From: Endozoicomonas sp. 4G
GTDB taxonomy: Bacteria > Pseudomonadota > Gammaproteobacteria > Pseudomonadales > Endozoicomonadaceae
Direction: 5' to 3'
Length of the DNA: 64,000 bases
Assembly: GCF_023822025.1 (NCBI RefSeq)
Contig: NZ_CP082909.1
Location: forward strand, 5,500,001 to 5,564,000
Shown: in pieces, positions 32,871 through 43,074 of the stretch
Layout: the number at the start of each line of letters is the position of its first letter
How positions within the stretch are numbered: the first letter of the stretch is position 1
Position numbers and translations under genes: made by a program
Notes under the pieces: generated by a model
Databases searched by the model: none
Seen by the model: only the letters and a program-made list of their open reading frames with translations
What the model was told of the DNA's origin: nothing

Positions 32871-34772
32871 TTACTCGTTTTCCAGCGCTTCAAGTTGCTC
32901 CAGCGCCTCCATCCACTCTTCTTCGGTGTCAGCGATACTTTTCTTGTATTGAGTCTGCTGGTCCAGCAATAATTTCAAACGCTCTTTTTCTGAAGGTTCG
33001 TAGAGCTTTGGGTTGACCAGTTCCGATTCTACCTCAGCCAGCAATGTTTGCTGTTTCTCCAGTTTTTGCTCCAGAGAGTCTACTTTCTTTTTCATGGGTC
33101 TGAGCTGCTTACGACGTTCCGCATCCAGACGCTTCTGTTCTTTGCGGGCTTGTGCCGAGTGAGCCGGTTGTAAGGTTTCAGAAACGGTTTCTGATTTTTC
33201 TTTCTGGCGCTGCTGAGTTAACCAGACGCCATAATCTTCCAGATCCCCTTCGAAGGCTTCGACCCGGCCATCATAAACCAGCAAAAGATCATCTGTGGTG
33301 CTGCGCAGGAGATTACGATCGTGGGATACCAGTATCATGGCTCCTTCGAATGTTTGTAGAGCCATGGTCAAAGCATGACGCATTTCCAGGTCAAGATGGT
33401 TAGTCGGTTCATCCAGCAACAATAAGTTGGGCTTTTGCCAGGCTACTATGGCCAGAGCCAGTCTCGCCTGTTCACCACCAGAAAAACCTGCAATGGTTTC
33501 CAAAGCCTTGTCACCATGAAAACCAAAGCCACCCAGGAAATCTCTCAACTCCTGTTCCCGGGCTTCAGGCGACATTCGTTGTAAATGGAGCAGGGGGCTG
33601 GCGGCAGCATCGAGTTTTTCTAATTGATGTTGGGCGAAGTACCCGATTTTCAGGTGTTCTCCGTCATGCCTCTGGCCAGCGATCAGGGGTAGCTCTCCTG
33701 CCAGTGTCCGAATCAGGGTCGATTTGCCCGCACCATTGGCTCCCAGCAAACCGATGCGACTGCCGGGCAGGATATTCAGTTTCAGCCTGATCAGGGTATT
33801 GCCCTCATAACCCAGCTCTGCCCTGTCCAGGGTCAACAGTGGTGAAGACATTTTTTCAGGATCAGGAAAACTGAAGCGAAAAGGGGAATCGACATGGGCT
33901 GGCGCTATTTCTTCCAGCCTGGCCAGCGCTTTTAAGCGGCTCTGTGCCTGTTTGGCCTTGGCCGCCTTGGCACGAAACCGCTCAACGAACTTCTCCATGT
34001 GAGCGCGCTGCTTTTGTTGTTTTTCAAAGGCAACTTGTTGTTGCTGAAGACGCTCAGAGCGCATGCGTTCAAAAGCAGAATAATTGCCACGATAGGTGTT
34101 CAGCTTCTGATGTTCAATGTGAAGGGTGATATCAATCACGGCATCCAGAAAATCACGGTCGTGAGAGATAATGATCAGTGTGCCCTGATAACGTTTAAGA
34201 AAGCTTTCGAGCCAGACAATGGCATCCAGATCCAAATGGTTGGTTGGCTCATCAAGGAACAGCAAATCGGAAGGACACATGAGGGTGCGTGCCAGATTCA
34301 GTCTCATTCTCCAGCCACCGGAGAAATCTTTTACGCTACGGTCGATTTGTTCATCAGAAAATCCAAGACCATGGAGCAATTGTTCGGCACGGGCGTGCGC
34401 TGTATAGCCATCTGCCTGGAGCAGCTTTTCGTGAAGCTCTGCAAGCTCGCTGTGCGCTTCATCTCGTTCGGCACACTCAATGGCTTTTTCTATCGTTCGA
34501 AGTGTCTCATCACCATCCAACACATAATCAATGGCTTTCTGATCCAGGGCCAGAACTTCCTGGGCCATATGAGCAATCCCCCGACCGGCATCGAGGCTGA
34601 CCTCACCTTTATCTGGTTGCAGGTTACCCATAATCAGGGCCAGCAAGCTCGACTTGCCACACCCATTGGCACCTACCAATCCAACATGCTGACCGTGATG
34701 AATGATTGCGCTGCTTTCTTCCAGCAAAATCTTGCCAGAGCGCAGTAAACTGACTGAGTTCAAATTAATCAT
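32871..34772 (-). CDS. yheS: ABC-F ATPase, YheS-like
   Basis: Product of 633 aa with two ABC domains in tandem and no membrane segments. Walker A GANGCGKSS (about residue 34) and GANGAGKST (about 340); signatures FSGGWRMRL and FSGGEQARL; Walker B LLFLDEPTNHLD and LLLLDEPTNHLD. The interdomain ABC-tran linker and a C-terminal coiled coil are present. ABC-F proteins act on the ribosome to relieve stalled translation. The length and C-terminal extension match YheS. Confidence 0.92.
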   Translation of the reverse strand: MINLNSVSLLRSGKILLEESSAIIHHGQHVGLVGANGCGKSSLLALIMGNLQPDKGEVSLDAGRGIAHMAQEVLALDQKAIDYVLDGDETLRTIEKAIECAERDEAHSELAELHEKLLQADGYTAHARAEQLLHGLGFSDEQIDRSVKDFSGGWRMRLNLARTLMCPSDLLFLDEPTNHLDLDAIVWLESFLKRYQGTLIIISHDRDFLDAVIDITLHIEHQKLNTYRGNYSAFERMRSERLQQQQVAFEKQQKQRAHMEKFVERFRAKAAKAKQAQSRLKALARLEEIAPAHVDSPFRFSFPDPEKMSSPLLTLDRAELGYEGNTLIRLKLNILPGSRIGLLGANGAGKSTLIRTLAGELPLIAGQRHDGEHLKIGYFAQHQLEKLDAAASPLLHLQRMSPEAREQELRDFLGGFGFHGDKALETIAGFSGGEQARLALAIVAWQKPNLLLLDEPTNHLDLEMRHALTMALQTFEGAMILVSHDRNLLRSTTDDLLLVYDGRVEAFEGDLEDYGVWLTQQRQKEKSETVSETLQPAHSAQARKEQKRLDAERRKQLRPMKKKVDSLEQKLEKQQTLLAEVESELVNPKLYEPSEKERLKLLLDQQTQYKKSIADTEEEWMEALEQLEALENE

Positions 34773-35205
34773 GCGTGCATTATAAACAGTGTTTCACTGG
34801 CATTCCTAAGGGAATATGCGTTTCGAGATGAGCATTCAGGAAAGGTTACTTCCAACATTAGTCGCGGGGTTCTCCATCCTTTTGCGAAGCAATAGGGTGG
34901 AGGGGGATAGCGAGCAAGGCGCTAGCCTTGCCCTGTATACTGGTCACTGAAGAAAAAGACACTGAAAGAGCGGGTGCATCAATGCGAAGTCTGTGGTTGA
35001 ATGAGTTGGGGTCGGAAACCGGCCTACACAGAGCTTGCTCTGTAAAACCACCACCAAATCTTTAGAATTGGTGGTGGTAGTTTATAAAAGTGGCAACTGA
35101 TTCATTGCCACAAGGAAGTACTCGCAGGTAGCTGGCGAGAGGGAGACAGATATTTGGAATTATTGCAGGAGAGGGAACCCTCTCCTGCAGATACTGCTGT
35201 AGCGA
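34773..35205. other. Intergenic region with an 11-bp stem-loop
   Basis: No gene is convincing. ACCACCACCAA (35047-35057) and TTGGTGGTGGT (35068-35078) form a perfect stem. A second perfect palindrome, TGCAGGAGAGGGAA/TTCCC-type arms at 35164-35189, lies right after the H1-like gene and is likely its terminator. The first hairpin, with the surrounding GC-variable sequence, may be a mobile-element remnant. Confidence 0.45.
35164..35189. terminator. Hairpin terminator of the H1-like gene
   Basis: Perfect arms TGCAGGAGAGGG and CCCTCTCCTGCA with an AA loop, 16 nt beyond the minus-strand stop at 35206 and followed by AT-rich bases. Confidence 0.7.
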
Positions 35206-35682
35206 TCAGCGCTTGGCGCTTTTCTTAGCTGGCGCCTTCTTCTTGGCTGGAGCCTTTTTAGCAGTAGCCTTGCGAGCAGTAGCCTTCTTCGTGGCTACCG
35301 CTTTTTTGGCAGGTGCTTTACGGGCTGGTGCCTTTTTCTTGGCTGGAGCCTTACGAGCTGGAGCCTTTTTCTTGGCAGTGGTTTTTTTCGCTACGGTTTT
35401 CTTTTTAGCAGCGGCTTTCTTGGCGGGTGCTTTTTTAGCGGGAGCCTTTTTCTTGGCAGCGGCTTTAGCTTTTGTCTTTGCCTTCTTCAAAGACTCTTTA
35501 GCCTTATCCAGCTTTTTCTTGAGAGCTTCAACTTCTTTTTCCAGCTTCTTGACTGGATCTACCTTGCGGGTGGTTTTCTTAGCTGCAGTTTTTTTAGCAG
35601 CCGGTTTTTTAACTGCCGGTTTTTTAACTGCTGGTTTTTTAGCAGCCTTCTTGGCGGCTGGCTTCCTTTTAGCTACAGGCAT
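35206..35682 (-). CDS. algP: Histone H1-like AlgP-type protein
   Basis: Product of 158 aa made almost wholly of Lys, Ala and Pro in KKPAAKKA-type repeats, with one helical segment in the middle ([20 protein letters not shown]). This is the composition of AlgP/AlgR3 and other histone H1-like bacterial proteins that bind DNA and tune transcription. Its neighbour rsd/algQ supports the name, since algP and algQ are adjacent in Pseudomonas. The repeat length probably varies among strains. Confidence 0.85.
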   Translation of the reverse strand: MPVAKRKPAAKKAAKKPAVKKPAVKKPAAKKTAAKKTTRKVDPVKKLEKEVEALKKKLDKAKESLKKAKTKAKAAAKKKAPAKKAPAKKAAAKKKTVAKKTTAKKKAPARKAPAKKKAPARKAPAKKAVATKKATARKATAKKAPAKKKAPAKKSAKR

Positions 35683-35941
35683 TTAGTCGTCCCTCGTCAT
35701 TGCCCTTAGAAGTACTTCGGTATAAAAGCTGAATAATTTATATCCAGTTTTAATTAGAAAATAGAGTGCTTATCACACGACTGCAAATTTTTTTGTACAT
35801 TTTTTTTAATAAAATGTCATTTTTTTCCTTCAGGAAAAATGTGTCGTCTTTCGTTTTATTTTTGGTGGAAGCCATTTTACCCTTAAATTTCAGGCATTTT
35901 TGTAAAACTAATGTTCCATAACACGTGCTATCTCTTAACGT

Positions 35942-36124
35942 TTGCACAAAGAGGGAAAAACGATCGTACCAAGAAAAAAATGTGATCCTTGCTGTGTCGA
36001 GCTAAGCGACGTTGACACTGAACCAGGTCATCAAAAAGGCTGGGCTGAGGGCTTGCAACAGATGTCCAAGGCTCTGTTCGAGAACTTTATATTCCTCGAA
36101 GAATTGGACCTGATCGGATGCTGA
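35942..36124 (+). CDS. Possible small Cys-containing protein
   Basis: A 60-codon frame from TTG 35942. Coding-like codon use, with KKCDPCCVELSDVDTEPGHQKGWAEG and a C-terminal helix. No clear ribosome-binding site is visible, so it is uncertain. It lies between algP and rsd, where no conserved small gene is known to me. Confidence 0.3.
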   Translation: MHKEGKTIVPRKKCDPCCVELSDVDTEPGHQKGWAEGLQQMSKALFENFIFLEELDLIGC

Positions 36125-36145
36125 CTTTCAAAGGAGAGTTGTCGA

Positions 36146-36373
36146 GTGTTAAAAAAACTCACAGAAAAACAAGGGAAAAAGAGCCTGGCAACTCATCGTA
36201 AACTGAGCGGTTTACTTCGCACTGCTGGCAGATATGCAAACTATCCGCCAGCAGTATTACTGCTGCGAAGAGAGCAGCTCTCTGTGGGATTCGTGAAGCA
36301 TTTCAATCATCTGGTCTTCCAGAGAAAACCGCTCTTCCAGAGCTTCGCCCAGGTCGGACAGGTGGGTTTGTAA
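36146..36373 (+). CDS. Possible small protein antisense to rsd 3' end
   Basis: A 75-codon frame from GTG 36146 with AAAGGAG 9 nt upstream, starting LKKLTEKQGKKSLATHRKLSG. The last third overlaps the 3' end of rsd on the other strand and reads like a shadow there, so only the first 35 codons look plausible. The good ribosome-binding site is the reason to list it. Confidence 0.25.
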   Translation: MLKKLTEKQGKKSLATHRKLSGLLRTAGRYANYPPAVLLLRREQLSVGFVKHFNHLVFQRKPLFQSFAQVGQVGL

Positions 36374-36730
36374 CATGGTGATACTGCTGAGGGACTCACA
36401 ACCATCGTTAAAATCCAGACAAACCTGTGTATTTTTTTCCAGCTTGGGCAGAATAGATTGCACCCTTTCTACTCCCCCATCATTAAAATCAATACCTTCC
36501 TGAATCAGTTGTTCGTAGACTTCGAAGTGGCCGGCTGAAACATAATCAACCAGAATCTGACACATCTCTTTCAATTTGTTTGCAATAGGCCTTTTATCTT
36601 CGTGAAATTGATTCACTCCATTGACTGAACAGTAGAGAACGATCAGTGACTGTCGCTCGTTAAGCCAGCGGTCAATGATCTCTGATACTCCACCCCAACG
36701 TTCTCTGGCCGTTTTGCACCCCTCCAGCAT
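36257..36730 (-). CDS. rsd: Rsd/AlgQ anti-sigma-70 factor
   Basis: Product of 157 aa from ATG 36730 (MLEGCKTARERWGGVSEIIDRWLNERQ). The all-helical pattern with LIVLYCSVNG, LVDYVSAGHFEVYEQLI and LPKLEKNTQVCLDFNDGCE is diagnostic of Rsd/AlgQ. It binds the housekeeping sigma factor in stationary phase. The adjacency to an AlgP-like gene matches Pseudomonas. Confidence 0.93.
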   Translation of the reverse strand: MLEGCKTARERWGGVSEIIDRWLNERQSLIVLYCSVNGVNQFHEDKRPIANKLKEMCQILVDYVSAGHFEVYEQLIQEGIDFNDGGVERVQSILPKLEKNTQVCLDFNDGCESLSSITMLQTHLSDLGEALEERFSLEDQMIEMLHESHRELLSSQQ

Positions 36731-36757
36731 GACTATTCCTCTTGGTTTGGATCTCAT

Positions 36758-37129
36758 CTACTCGAAATGAGATCGCTTTATCGCGCCTTGGAAATGACGA
36801 CTCAGTTGCTAGGTTATGACAGTGAATTTTTTGCGGCAAGAGGTAATTTCAATTTACTGTAAATTTCGATCTTGGTTATATTTGGACACTCGCACCAAAA
36901 GTCGTTTTTTTCGGGGTTTTTAGGGTTTTTTAATTCTATTAAAGCTAAGCAAGTCAGCTTTGATTAAAAAAGATTATTTAAGAAATCAGTTAAAAAAACA
37001 GCACCTCGCCCTCATGCGCTGAGCTACAAGCTCACTCAAAAACACAAAGGCCACTGCTTGCCCGAACGAAAAGGCAAAAAGAGCAACCGATTTTTCGCAG
37101 GGACTGACCATCGATTGCATAAAACAACA
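36758..37129. other. AT-rich intergenic region
   Basis: Between rsd and gshA. It contains runs of T and A (for example near 36905-36935) and promoter-like sequence for rsd, but no open frame or structured RNA that I can support. Confidence 0.4.
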
Positions 37130-38770
37130 TTATTCAGATTCAAAATAGTGTTTCAAAAACGCATCAAAATCCATGGTATCTGACGTTTTTAACCGCTCCT
37201 GATCTTCTCTTGATTCTGTGGCTATACGTCCAAAATACTCTAGCCTTTCCGGGTCGATATCTCGCTGGCTGAAATAACGGGAGTGGATCTGGGACTGTTT
37301 GAGCATCCAATCAATATAATTATCGCCACTGCTTTTCAGCGCCTGCAGGATTCTGGCTGAGGGTGTGCATTCTGAATTTAACAGCTTCTCTCTCTGCTCA
37401 ACCAGGGATTCGGTGAATAGGTTGGAGTCATTGGCCTGATCCAGCATCCGGGCAACGGGCACCATTTTGTCGATTAAACTCATGCCCCAGTCAGTCAGAG
37501 TGACCGGCCCCTGCTCATTATTTAACTCCAGTCCGGGACGTCTTCCTTCTGAAACCGTTCGGGCAAAGTTTTCAGTCAATCTCTGGCACTCTGCATGATC
37601 TATTTCAGGACTGTCCATCAGGGCGGTAAATACCAGAAACACATCCAGAAATGCAGCATCAACCACAGACAACCCTAGCGGCTCCATGGGATTGATGTCC
37701 ATGCAGCGCACTTCAACATATTCAACGCCATGGTTCGATAATGCGGACAGGGGTTTCTCACCCCGTTTAGCAATTCGCTTGGGCCGAATATTGCTGTAAT
37801 ACTCGTTCTCTATCTGGAGAAGATTGGTATTCAGCTGCAGATAACGATCATCCTTTTTGAGCCCGATTTTTTCATAAGGCCGATAGGGGGTTTTAATCGC
37901 TTTGGTAAGACTGGAAACGTACTCTCCAAGCGTGTTGTAACAAACACTCAGGGATGATTGAGCGTTATTGGTATAACCCAGGTCACTCATTCTCAAAGAC
38001 GTTGCCCAGGGCAAATACAAGGTGTCTTCATCCAGTTGTGCCAGTGATTCGCAGGATCTTTCCTGAGTAAAGAAACTCTTGCTCACTGCGGGAGAAGCGC
38101 CAAACAGATACATCAGCAGCCAGGAATAACGACGAAAGTTTCTGATCATTGCCAGGTAGGATTCTGACTGGAACTCCTTCAGAGAAGGACTCGCAGACTC
38201 AGCGTCAGACAACAGTTGCCAGAGCGATTCCGGCAAAGAGAAGTTGTAATGAATACCAGCAATCGTTTGCATGGCCTTCCCATAACGATGCGCCAGCCCT
38301 TCGCGGTAGACAGATTTCATTTTGCCTGAATTGGAGTCACCATAACGGGCAATGGGAATACTCTGTTCGCCTTCCAGCAAAGCGGGCATGCTGCCTGCCC
38401 AGAGTAATTCGCCATTAAGATTTTTGCAGGTGTAGCTATGGAGCTCTTCCAGAAACTTCATAACATCTTCCAGCTTGCAGTGAACCGGAGTAATGAACTC
38501 GAGCAAGGCTTCAGAGTAGTCCGTCGTGATATAAGGGTGCGTCAGGGTTTTACCTAGCACCTCTGGATGAGAACACTGTGACAACCGTGCGTCAGCCGAT
38601 ACCCGCAACCCTTCACGTTCGATTCCGTGTCGTATACCACTGAGCAGGTTTTGGTTGGACGACTGCTGTAGTAGGTGCAGACGACTCTCGTACTGGTTAG
38701 TCAAAATACAATCCCAATCCAGGTGGCGTTTTCTAAGGAGCCTGTGAGCAGTGCAGAAGGCAGTAATCAT
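37130..38770 (-). CDS. gshA: Glutamate-cysteine ligase
   Basis: Product of 546 aa from ATG 38770, or 524 aa from TTG 38704, which is nearer the family length. The homology begins at GIRHGIEREGLRVSADARLS and includes FITPVHCKLEDVMKFLEELH, ARYGDSNSGKMKSVYREGLAHRYG and VEYVEVRCMDINPMEPLG. It makes gamma-glutamylcysteine, the first step of glutathione synthesis, in the cytoplasm. The start remains undecided. Confidence 0.94.
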   Translation of the reverse strand: MITAFCTAHRLLRKRHLDWDCILTNQYESRLHLLQQSSNQNLLSGIRHGIEREGLRVSADARLSQCSHPEVLGKTLTHPYITTDYSEALLEFITPVHCKLEDVMKFLEELHSYTCKNLNGELLWAGSMPALLEGEQSIPIARYGDSNSGKMKSVYREGLAHRYGKAMQTIAGIHYNFSLPESLWQLLSDAESASPSLKEFQSESYLAMIRNFRRYSWLLMYLFGASPAVSKSFFTQERSCESLAQLDEDTLYLPWATSLRMSDLGYTNNAQSSLSVCYNTLGEYVSSLTKAIKTPYRPYEKIGLKKDDRYLQLNTNLLQIENEYYSNIRPKRIAKRGEKPLSALSNHGVEYVEVRCMDINPMEPLGLSVVDAAFLDVFLVFTALMDSPEIDHAECQRLTENFARTVSEGRRPGLELNNEQGPVTLTDWGMSLIDKMVPVARMLDQANDSNLFTESLVEQREKLLNSECTPSARILQALKSSGDNYIDWMLKQSQIHSRYFSQRDIDPERLEYFGRIATESREDQERLKTSDTMDFDAFLKHYFESE

Positions 38771-38842
38771 TTTCCGGGAAGGACTATATAACGTTAGAAT
38801 CTTCCTTGCACCTATCGAAGGCTGCGAAAGCTTTCAGATGGT

Positions 38843-38867
38843 GAGCAGCCCCCCTCGGAGGCTGCTC
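38843..38867. terminator. Hairpin downstream of tex
   Basis: GAGCAGCC (38843-38850) and GGCTGCTC (38860-38867) form a GC-rich stem 12 nt past the tex stop. No T run follows, so it may stabilise the 3' end rather than terminate. Confidence 0.4.
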
Positions 38868-38878
38868 CTTTGACTCAC

Positions 38879-41224
38879 TTACTTTCTCAGCTTTTTAGCA
38901 TTGGCAAACAGGTCAGCAAAAGAGCCGGCAGACTGCTCTTTTTTAGCCTGATGGTTGTTTCTTTTGCCACCACGATGCTGAGGCTTGGTGTTACCAGAAC
39001 GTTCACCACGAGGTTGTTGTCTGGCCTGTGCCACTTCTTCCGCCTTGTCACTCATGCGCATGGAGAGCCCAATACGCTTGCGCTGGACGTCTACTTCCAT
39101 CACTTTGACTTTGACGATATCACCGGCCTTCACCACTTCAGCAGGATCTTTTACGAAGGTATTGGACAGCGCAGAAATATGCACCAGACCATCCTGATGA
39201 ACACCGACATCAACAAAAGCACCAAAGTTGGTGACGTTGGTGACAACGCCTTCCAGCTCCATGTTGAGCTTCAGGTCACTGATTTTTTCAACGCCTTCCT
39301 GGAATTCCGGCGCCTTGAATTCCGGGCGGGGGTCGCGTCCGGGCTTATCCAGTTCTGAAATAATGTCGGTCACAGTGGGCAAACCAAAGGTTTCATCCGT
39401 GAAGGTTTTTGGATCCAGGGACCTCAGGAACAGAGAGTCACCGATCAGACCTTGAACCGCACGCTCGGACTGACGGGCGATCTTCTCCACAATCGGATAA
39501 GACTCAGGGTGAACCGCCGAAGCATCGAGAGGGTTTTCGCCATTCATGACGCGCAGGAAGCCCGCAGCCTGTTCAAAGGCTTTAGGGCCAAAACGACCTA
39601 CTTTCCTGAGTGTTTCACGATCAGCAAACACACCGTTCTGGTCACGGAAGGCAACGATGTTATCAGCCAGCGTTCTGTTGAGACCGGAGACACGGGTCAG
39701 CAAAGCACTGGACGCTGTGTTGACATCAACCCCGACAGCATTTACACAATCTTCAACCACCGCTTCCAGGGAGCGTGACAACTGAGTCTGGCTGACATCG
39801 TGCTGATACTGACCAACACCGATGGCTTTAGGTTCAATCTTAACCAGCTCAGCCAGTGGGTCCTGTAGACGACGGGCAATGGATACCGCACCACGGATAG
39901 AAACATCCAGGTCAGGGAATTCACGAGCTGCCAGTTCAGAAGCAGAATAAACCGAGGCACCGGCTTCACTGACGACAATTTTGGTCAAACCCAGTTTTGG
40001 ATAAGCTCTCATCAGTTCAGCGACGAGACGATCCGTTTCACGAGACGCGGTACCGTTACCAATACTGACCAGCTCGACACCGTGGGTCAGGCAAAGTGTT
40101 GCCAGGGTGCCCAGGGCTTCTTTCCATTGACGCTGAGGCGCATGGGGGAAGATGGTGGTGTGTTCTACCAGTTTGCCCGTGGCGTCGACGACGGCCACTT
40201 TGACTCCCGTACGCAGACCCGGATCAAGACCCAGGGTGGGACGCAGACCGGCAGGGGCTGCCAAAAGCAGATCTTTGAGGTTTTTGGCAAACACTTTGAT
40301 CGCTTCTTCTTCTGCAGTTTCACGCACCCGGGTCATCAAGTCCGTTTCAAGCTGGGTCAGGAGTTTTACTCTCCAGGTCCAGCGTACGACATCTTTAAGC
40401 CACTTGTCCGCGGCTCTGCCCTGATCGGCAATGTCCCAGTGATCAGCAATAACTTTTTCGCAGGGGTGGGTTTCCAGACGTGACTCAGGCTCGTTCTCAA
40501 GACGAATATTAGACTGGAGCACGCCTTCATTACGGCCACGGAAAATAGCCAGGGCACGATGAGAAGGCACCTGTTTGATCGGCTCATCATGCTCAAAGTA
40601 ATCCCGGAATTTCGCCCCCTCTTCTTCCTTGCCTGCAATACCCCGGCTGGAAAGAATACCCTCATTCCAGAGCATATCCCTCAGTTTACCCAGCAGTTCA
40701 GCGTCTTCACTGAACCTTTCCATCAGAATGTAGCGTGCGCCTTCCAGTGCTGCCTTAGTGTCAGCAATGCCTTTGTCGGCATTAACAAAATCGACAGCGA
40801 CCGCTTCCGGATCGGTATCCGGCTCGTTGAACAGTCGATCAGCCAGTGGCTCCAGACCGGCTTCAATCGCGATTTGACCTTTGGTACGCCGCTTCGGTTT
40901 GTAGGGAAGATAAAGATCTTCAAGCCGGGTTTTAGTGTCCGCAGCACGAATATCCTTTTCCAGTTCCGGTGTCAGTTTCTCCTGATCGCGAATGCTGTTC
41001 AGAACCGTTTCACGCCGCTCTTCCAGTTCACGAAGATACCGCAGACGCTCTTCCAGCGTACGCAGCTGGGTGTCATCAAGAGCACCGGTAACTTCTTTAC
41101 GGTAACGGGCAATAAAAGGGACGGTAGCGCCATCGTCCAGCAGTGCAACCGCACTGGTGACTTGTGCTGTACGAACGTTCAGCTCTTCAGCGATACGCTG
41201 AAAGATGATCTCCATAAAATCCAC
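38879..41224 (-). CDS. tex: Tex RNA-binding transcription accessory protein
   Basis: Product of 781 aa, the usual Tex length. Order: helical N-terminal Tex domain ([21 protein letters not shown]), YqgF-like nuclease fold ([17 protein letters not shown]), helix-hairpin-helix region ([17 protein letters not shown]), and a C-terminal S1 domain ([28 protein letters not shown]) with a basic tail. It binds nucleic acid and affects transcription and stress tolerance. It stands alone. Confidence 0.96.
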   Translation of the reverse strand: MDFMEIIFQRIAEELNVRTAQVTSAVALLDDGATVPFIARYRKEVTGALDDTQLRTLEERLRYLRELEERRETVLNSIRDQEKLTPELEKDIRAADTKTRLEDLYLPYKPKRRTKGQIAIEAGLEPLADRLFNEPDTDPEAVAVDFVNADKGIADTKAALEGARYILMERFSEDAELLGKLRDMLWNEGILSSRGIAGKEEEGAKFRDYFEHDEPIKQVPSHRALAIFRGRNEGVLQSNIRLENEPESRLETHPCEKVIADHWDIADQGRAADKWLKDVVRWTWRVKLLTQLETDLMTRVRETAEEEAIKVFAKNLKDLLLAAPAGLRPTLGLDPGLRTGVKVAVVDATGKLVEHTTIFPHAPQRQWKEALGTLATLCLTHGVELVSIGNGTASRETDRLVAELMRAYPKLGLTKIVVSEAGASVYSASELAAREFPDLDVSIRGAVSIARRLQDPLAELVKIEPKAIGVGQYQHDVSQTQLSRSLEAVVEDCVNAVGVDVNTASSALLTRVSGLNRTLADNIVAFRDQNGVFADRETLRKVGRFGPKAFEQAAGFLRVMNGENPLDASAVHPESYPIVEKIARQSERAVQGLIGDSLFLRSLDPKTFTDETFGLPTVTDIISELDKPGRDPRPEFKAPEFQEGVEKISDLKLNMELEGVVTNVTNFGAFVDVGVHQDGLVHISALSNTFVKDPAEVVKAGDIVKVKVMEVDVQRKRIGLSMRMSDKAEEVAQARQQPRGERSGNTKPQHRGGKRNNHQAKKEQSAGSFADLFANAKKLRK

Positions 41225-41614
41225 TCAATGTTAGATTTGAATTATCGAATACGATGCAAACTATTCGCACCACTGGAGCAGGCTTCTGGATCAAAGTCCT
41301 GAAAACCGTTTCTGCTCCCAAAAAGCGTGGCCATACCTGCAATAGTCAGCCACTTCATGAATCCGGATGGCGAATTATAACGGATGGCGCTGAGTTGTCT
41401 TCCTTTCTGTGCAGATGGCTATACCTCAATCTGTCAAACGACCATAACGACCTCACCTGCTTCAAGGATCGACGGTCAATGATTTTAATCTGTCGCCCGT
41501 CATTCTCACTGTATTCTTTATTCAAAATCTATATCAAAAAAAATTGATATAGATTAAGACGGCTGTTAGACTTCGGCCTGTCTTTCGGTAAGTACGCATA
41601 ACAGGATTTTACCC
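41225..41614. other. Intergenic region holding the ahcY promoter
   Basis: This 390-bp gap has no gene. It holds the inverted repeat and promoter listed next. No S-adenosylhomocysteine riboswitch consensus is recognisable upstream of ahcY, although many gammaproteobacteria have one there. Confidence 0.5.
41527..41572 (+). promoter_or_regulatory. ahcY promoter overlapped by an 11-bp inverted repeat
   Basis: ATCTATATCAA (41527-41537) and TTGATATAGAT (41544-41554) form a perfect inverted repeat around six A. TTGATA in the right arm (41544-41549) and TAGACT (41567-41572) are separated by 17 bp, giving a good sigma-70 promoter. A repressor binding the repeat would occlude the -35 box. Confidence 0.55.
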
Positions 41615-43012
41615 ATGAGCGCCACTCCTGCAGCTGTTGAGAGCTTTACTGACTATCGGGTTGCCGACATTTCCCTGGCCCAATGGGGTCGCCGCGAAAT
41701 CCAGATAGCTGAAGGTGAAATGCCTGCCCTGATGGCTATCCGCCAGAAGTACCATGACCAGCAGCCTCTGAAAGGGGCGAAGATCATGGGCTGCATCCAC
41801 ATGACCATCCAAACCGCTGTACTGATTGAAACTCTGATCGATCTCGGGGCCGACGTTCGCTGGTCTTCCTGTAACATCTTCTCTACCCAGGATCACGCGG
41901 CTGCGGCCATCGCTGCTGCGGGTATTCCTGTATTCGCCTGGAAGGGGGAGACGGAAGAAGAATTCTGGTGGTGCATTGAACAAACCATTCTGACCGAAGG
42001 TGGCCAGCCCTGGGATGCCAATATGATTCTGGACGACGGTGGTGACCTGACTCTGATGCTACACGACAAGTATCCTGAAATTCTGGATAACATCCACGGT
42101 ATTTCTGAAGAGACCACCACCGGAGTACATCGGCTGCTGGAAATGCTGGAAAAAGGTACTCTGAAAGTACCGGCAATCAACGTTAACGACGCCGTTACCA
42201 AAAGCAAGAACGACAATAAATACGGCTGTCGTCATTCATTGAATGATGCTATCAAGCGGGGTACAGATCACTTGCTGGCAGGCAAAAAAGCCCTGGTGAT
42301 TGGTTATGGCGATGTTGGTAAAGGATCTGCGGCTTCCCTGCGTCAGGAAGGCATGATCGTAAAGGTGACCGAGATTGATCCTATCTGTGCCATGCAGGCC
42401 TGCATGGACGGTTTTGAAGTGGTTTCTCCCTACATTAACGGTGTCAACGAAGGCACGGCTGCCAGCATCAACAAGGAATTGCTCGGCACTACCGATCTGC
42501 TGGTAACCAGTACCGGTAATTTACACGTCTGTGACCGGGAAATGTTGAAGGCGCTGAAGAGCAGCTGTGTGGTCTGCAATATCGGTCACTTTGATACGGA
42601 AATTGATACGGCGTTCATGAGAGAGACATGGGAGTGGGAAGAAGTGAAACCTCAGGTCCACAAGATCTGGCGTGACAAGGGCAGCAACGACCATCTGATT
42701 CTGCTCTCTGAAGGTCGTCTGGTCAATCTGGGTAATGCCACCGGCCATCCATCCCGTATTATGGATGGTTCGTTTGCCAACCAGGTTCTGGCCCAGATTC
42801 ATCTGTATCAAGAAGGCTTTGCTCACCTGCCCGCTGCCGAGAAGGCTGAAAACCTGTATGTGAAGGTTCTGCCCAAGCAGCTGGATGAAGAGGTGGCCCT
42901 TTACATGGTTCAAGGCTTTGGCGGGGTGATTACCCAGCTGACCGAACAGCAGGCAGACTACATCAATGTTGCTGTGGAAGGTCCATTCAAGGCGGATGAG
43001 TATAAGTACTGA
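41615..43012 (+). CDS. ahcY: Adenosylhomocysteinase
   Basis: Product of 465 aa, full length, with [30 protein letters not shown] at the start and the NAD-binding [16 protein letters not shown] in the middle. The C terminus is [10 protein letters not shown], with Lys-Tyr contributing to the cofactor site. It hydrolyses S-adenosylhomocysteine to adenosine and homocysteine in the methyl cycle. metF follows 62 bp downstream, which supplies the methyl donor for methionine regeneration. Confidence 0.97.
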   Translation: MSATPAAVESFTDYRVADISLAQWGRREIQIAEGEMPALMAIRQKYHDQQPLKGAKIMGCIHMTIQTAVLIETLIDLGADVRWSSCNIFSTQDHAAAAIAAAGIPVFAWKGETEEEFWWCIEQTILTEGGQPWDANMILDDGGDLTLMLHDKYPEILDNIHGISEETTTGVHRLLEMLEKGTLKVPAINVNDAVTKSKNDNKYGCRHSLNDAIKRGTDHLLAGKKALVIGYGDVGKGSAASLRQEGMIVKVTEIDPICAMQACMDGFEVVSPYINGVNEGTAASINKELLGTTDLLVTSTGNLHVCDREMLKALKSSCVVCNIGHFDTEIDTAFMRETWEWEEVKPQVHKIWRDKGSNDHLILLSEGRLVNLGNATGHPSRIMDGSFANQVLAQIHLYQEGFAHLPAAEKAENLYVKVLPKQLDEEVALYMVQGFGGVITQLTEQQADYINVAVEGPFKADEYKY

Positions 43013-43019
43013 TCAGCAG

Positions 43020-43043
43020 GAGCCTGTGCTTCTGTACAGGCTC
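43020..43043 (+). other. Hairpin between ahcY and metF
   Basis: GAGCCTGT and ACAGGCTC form an 8-bp stem around an 8-nt loop, directly after the ahcY stop. No T run follows, so it may partially terminate or protect the upstream message and tune metF relative to ahcY. Confidence 0.4.
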
Positions 43044-43074
43044 ACAGGAACAGAGATGAAGGTTGTGACGAACG

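Noticed and set aside
35213-35686. Plus-strand Ala/Phe-rich frame opposite algP
   Set aside because: It is a by-product of the Lys/Ala codon repeats on the other strand.
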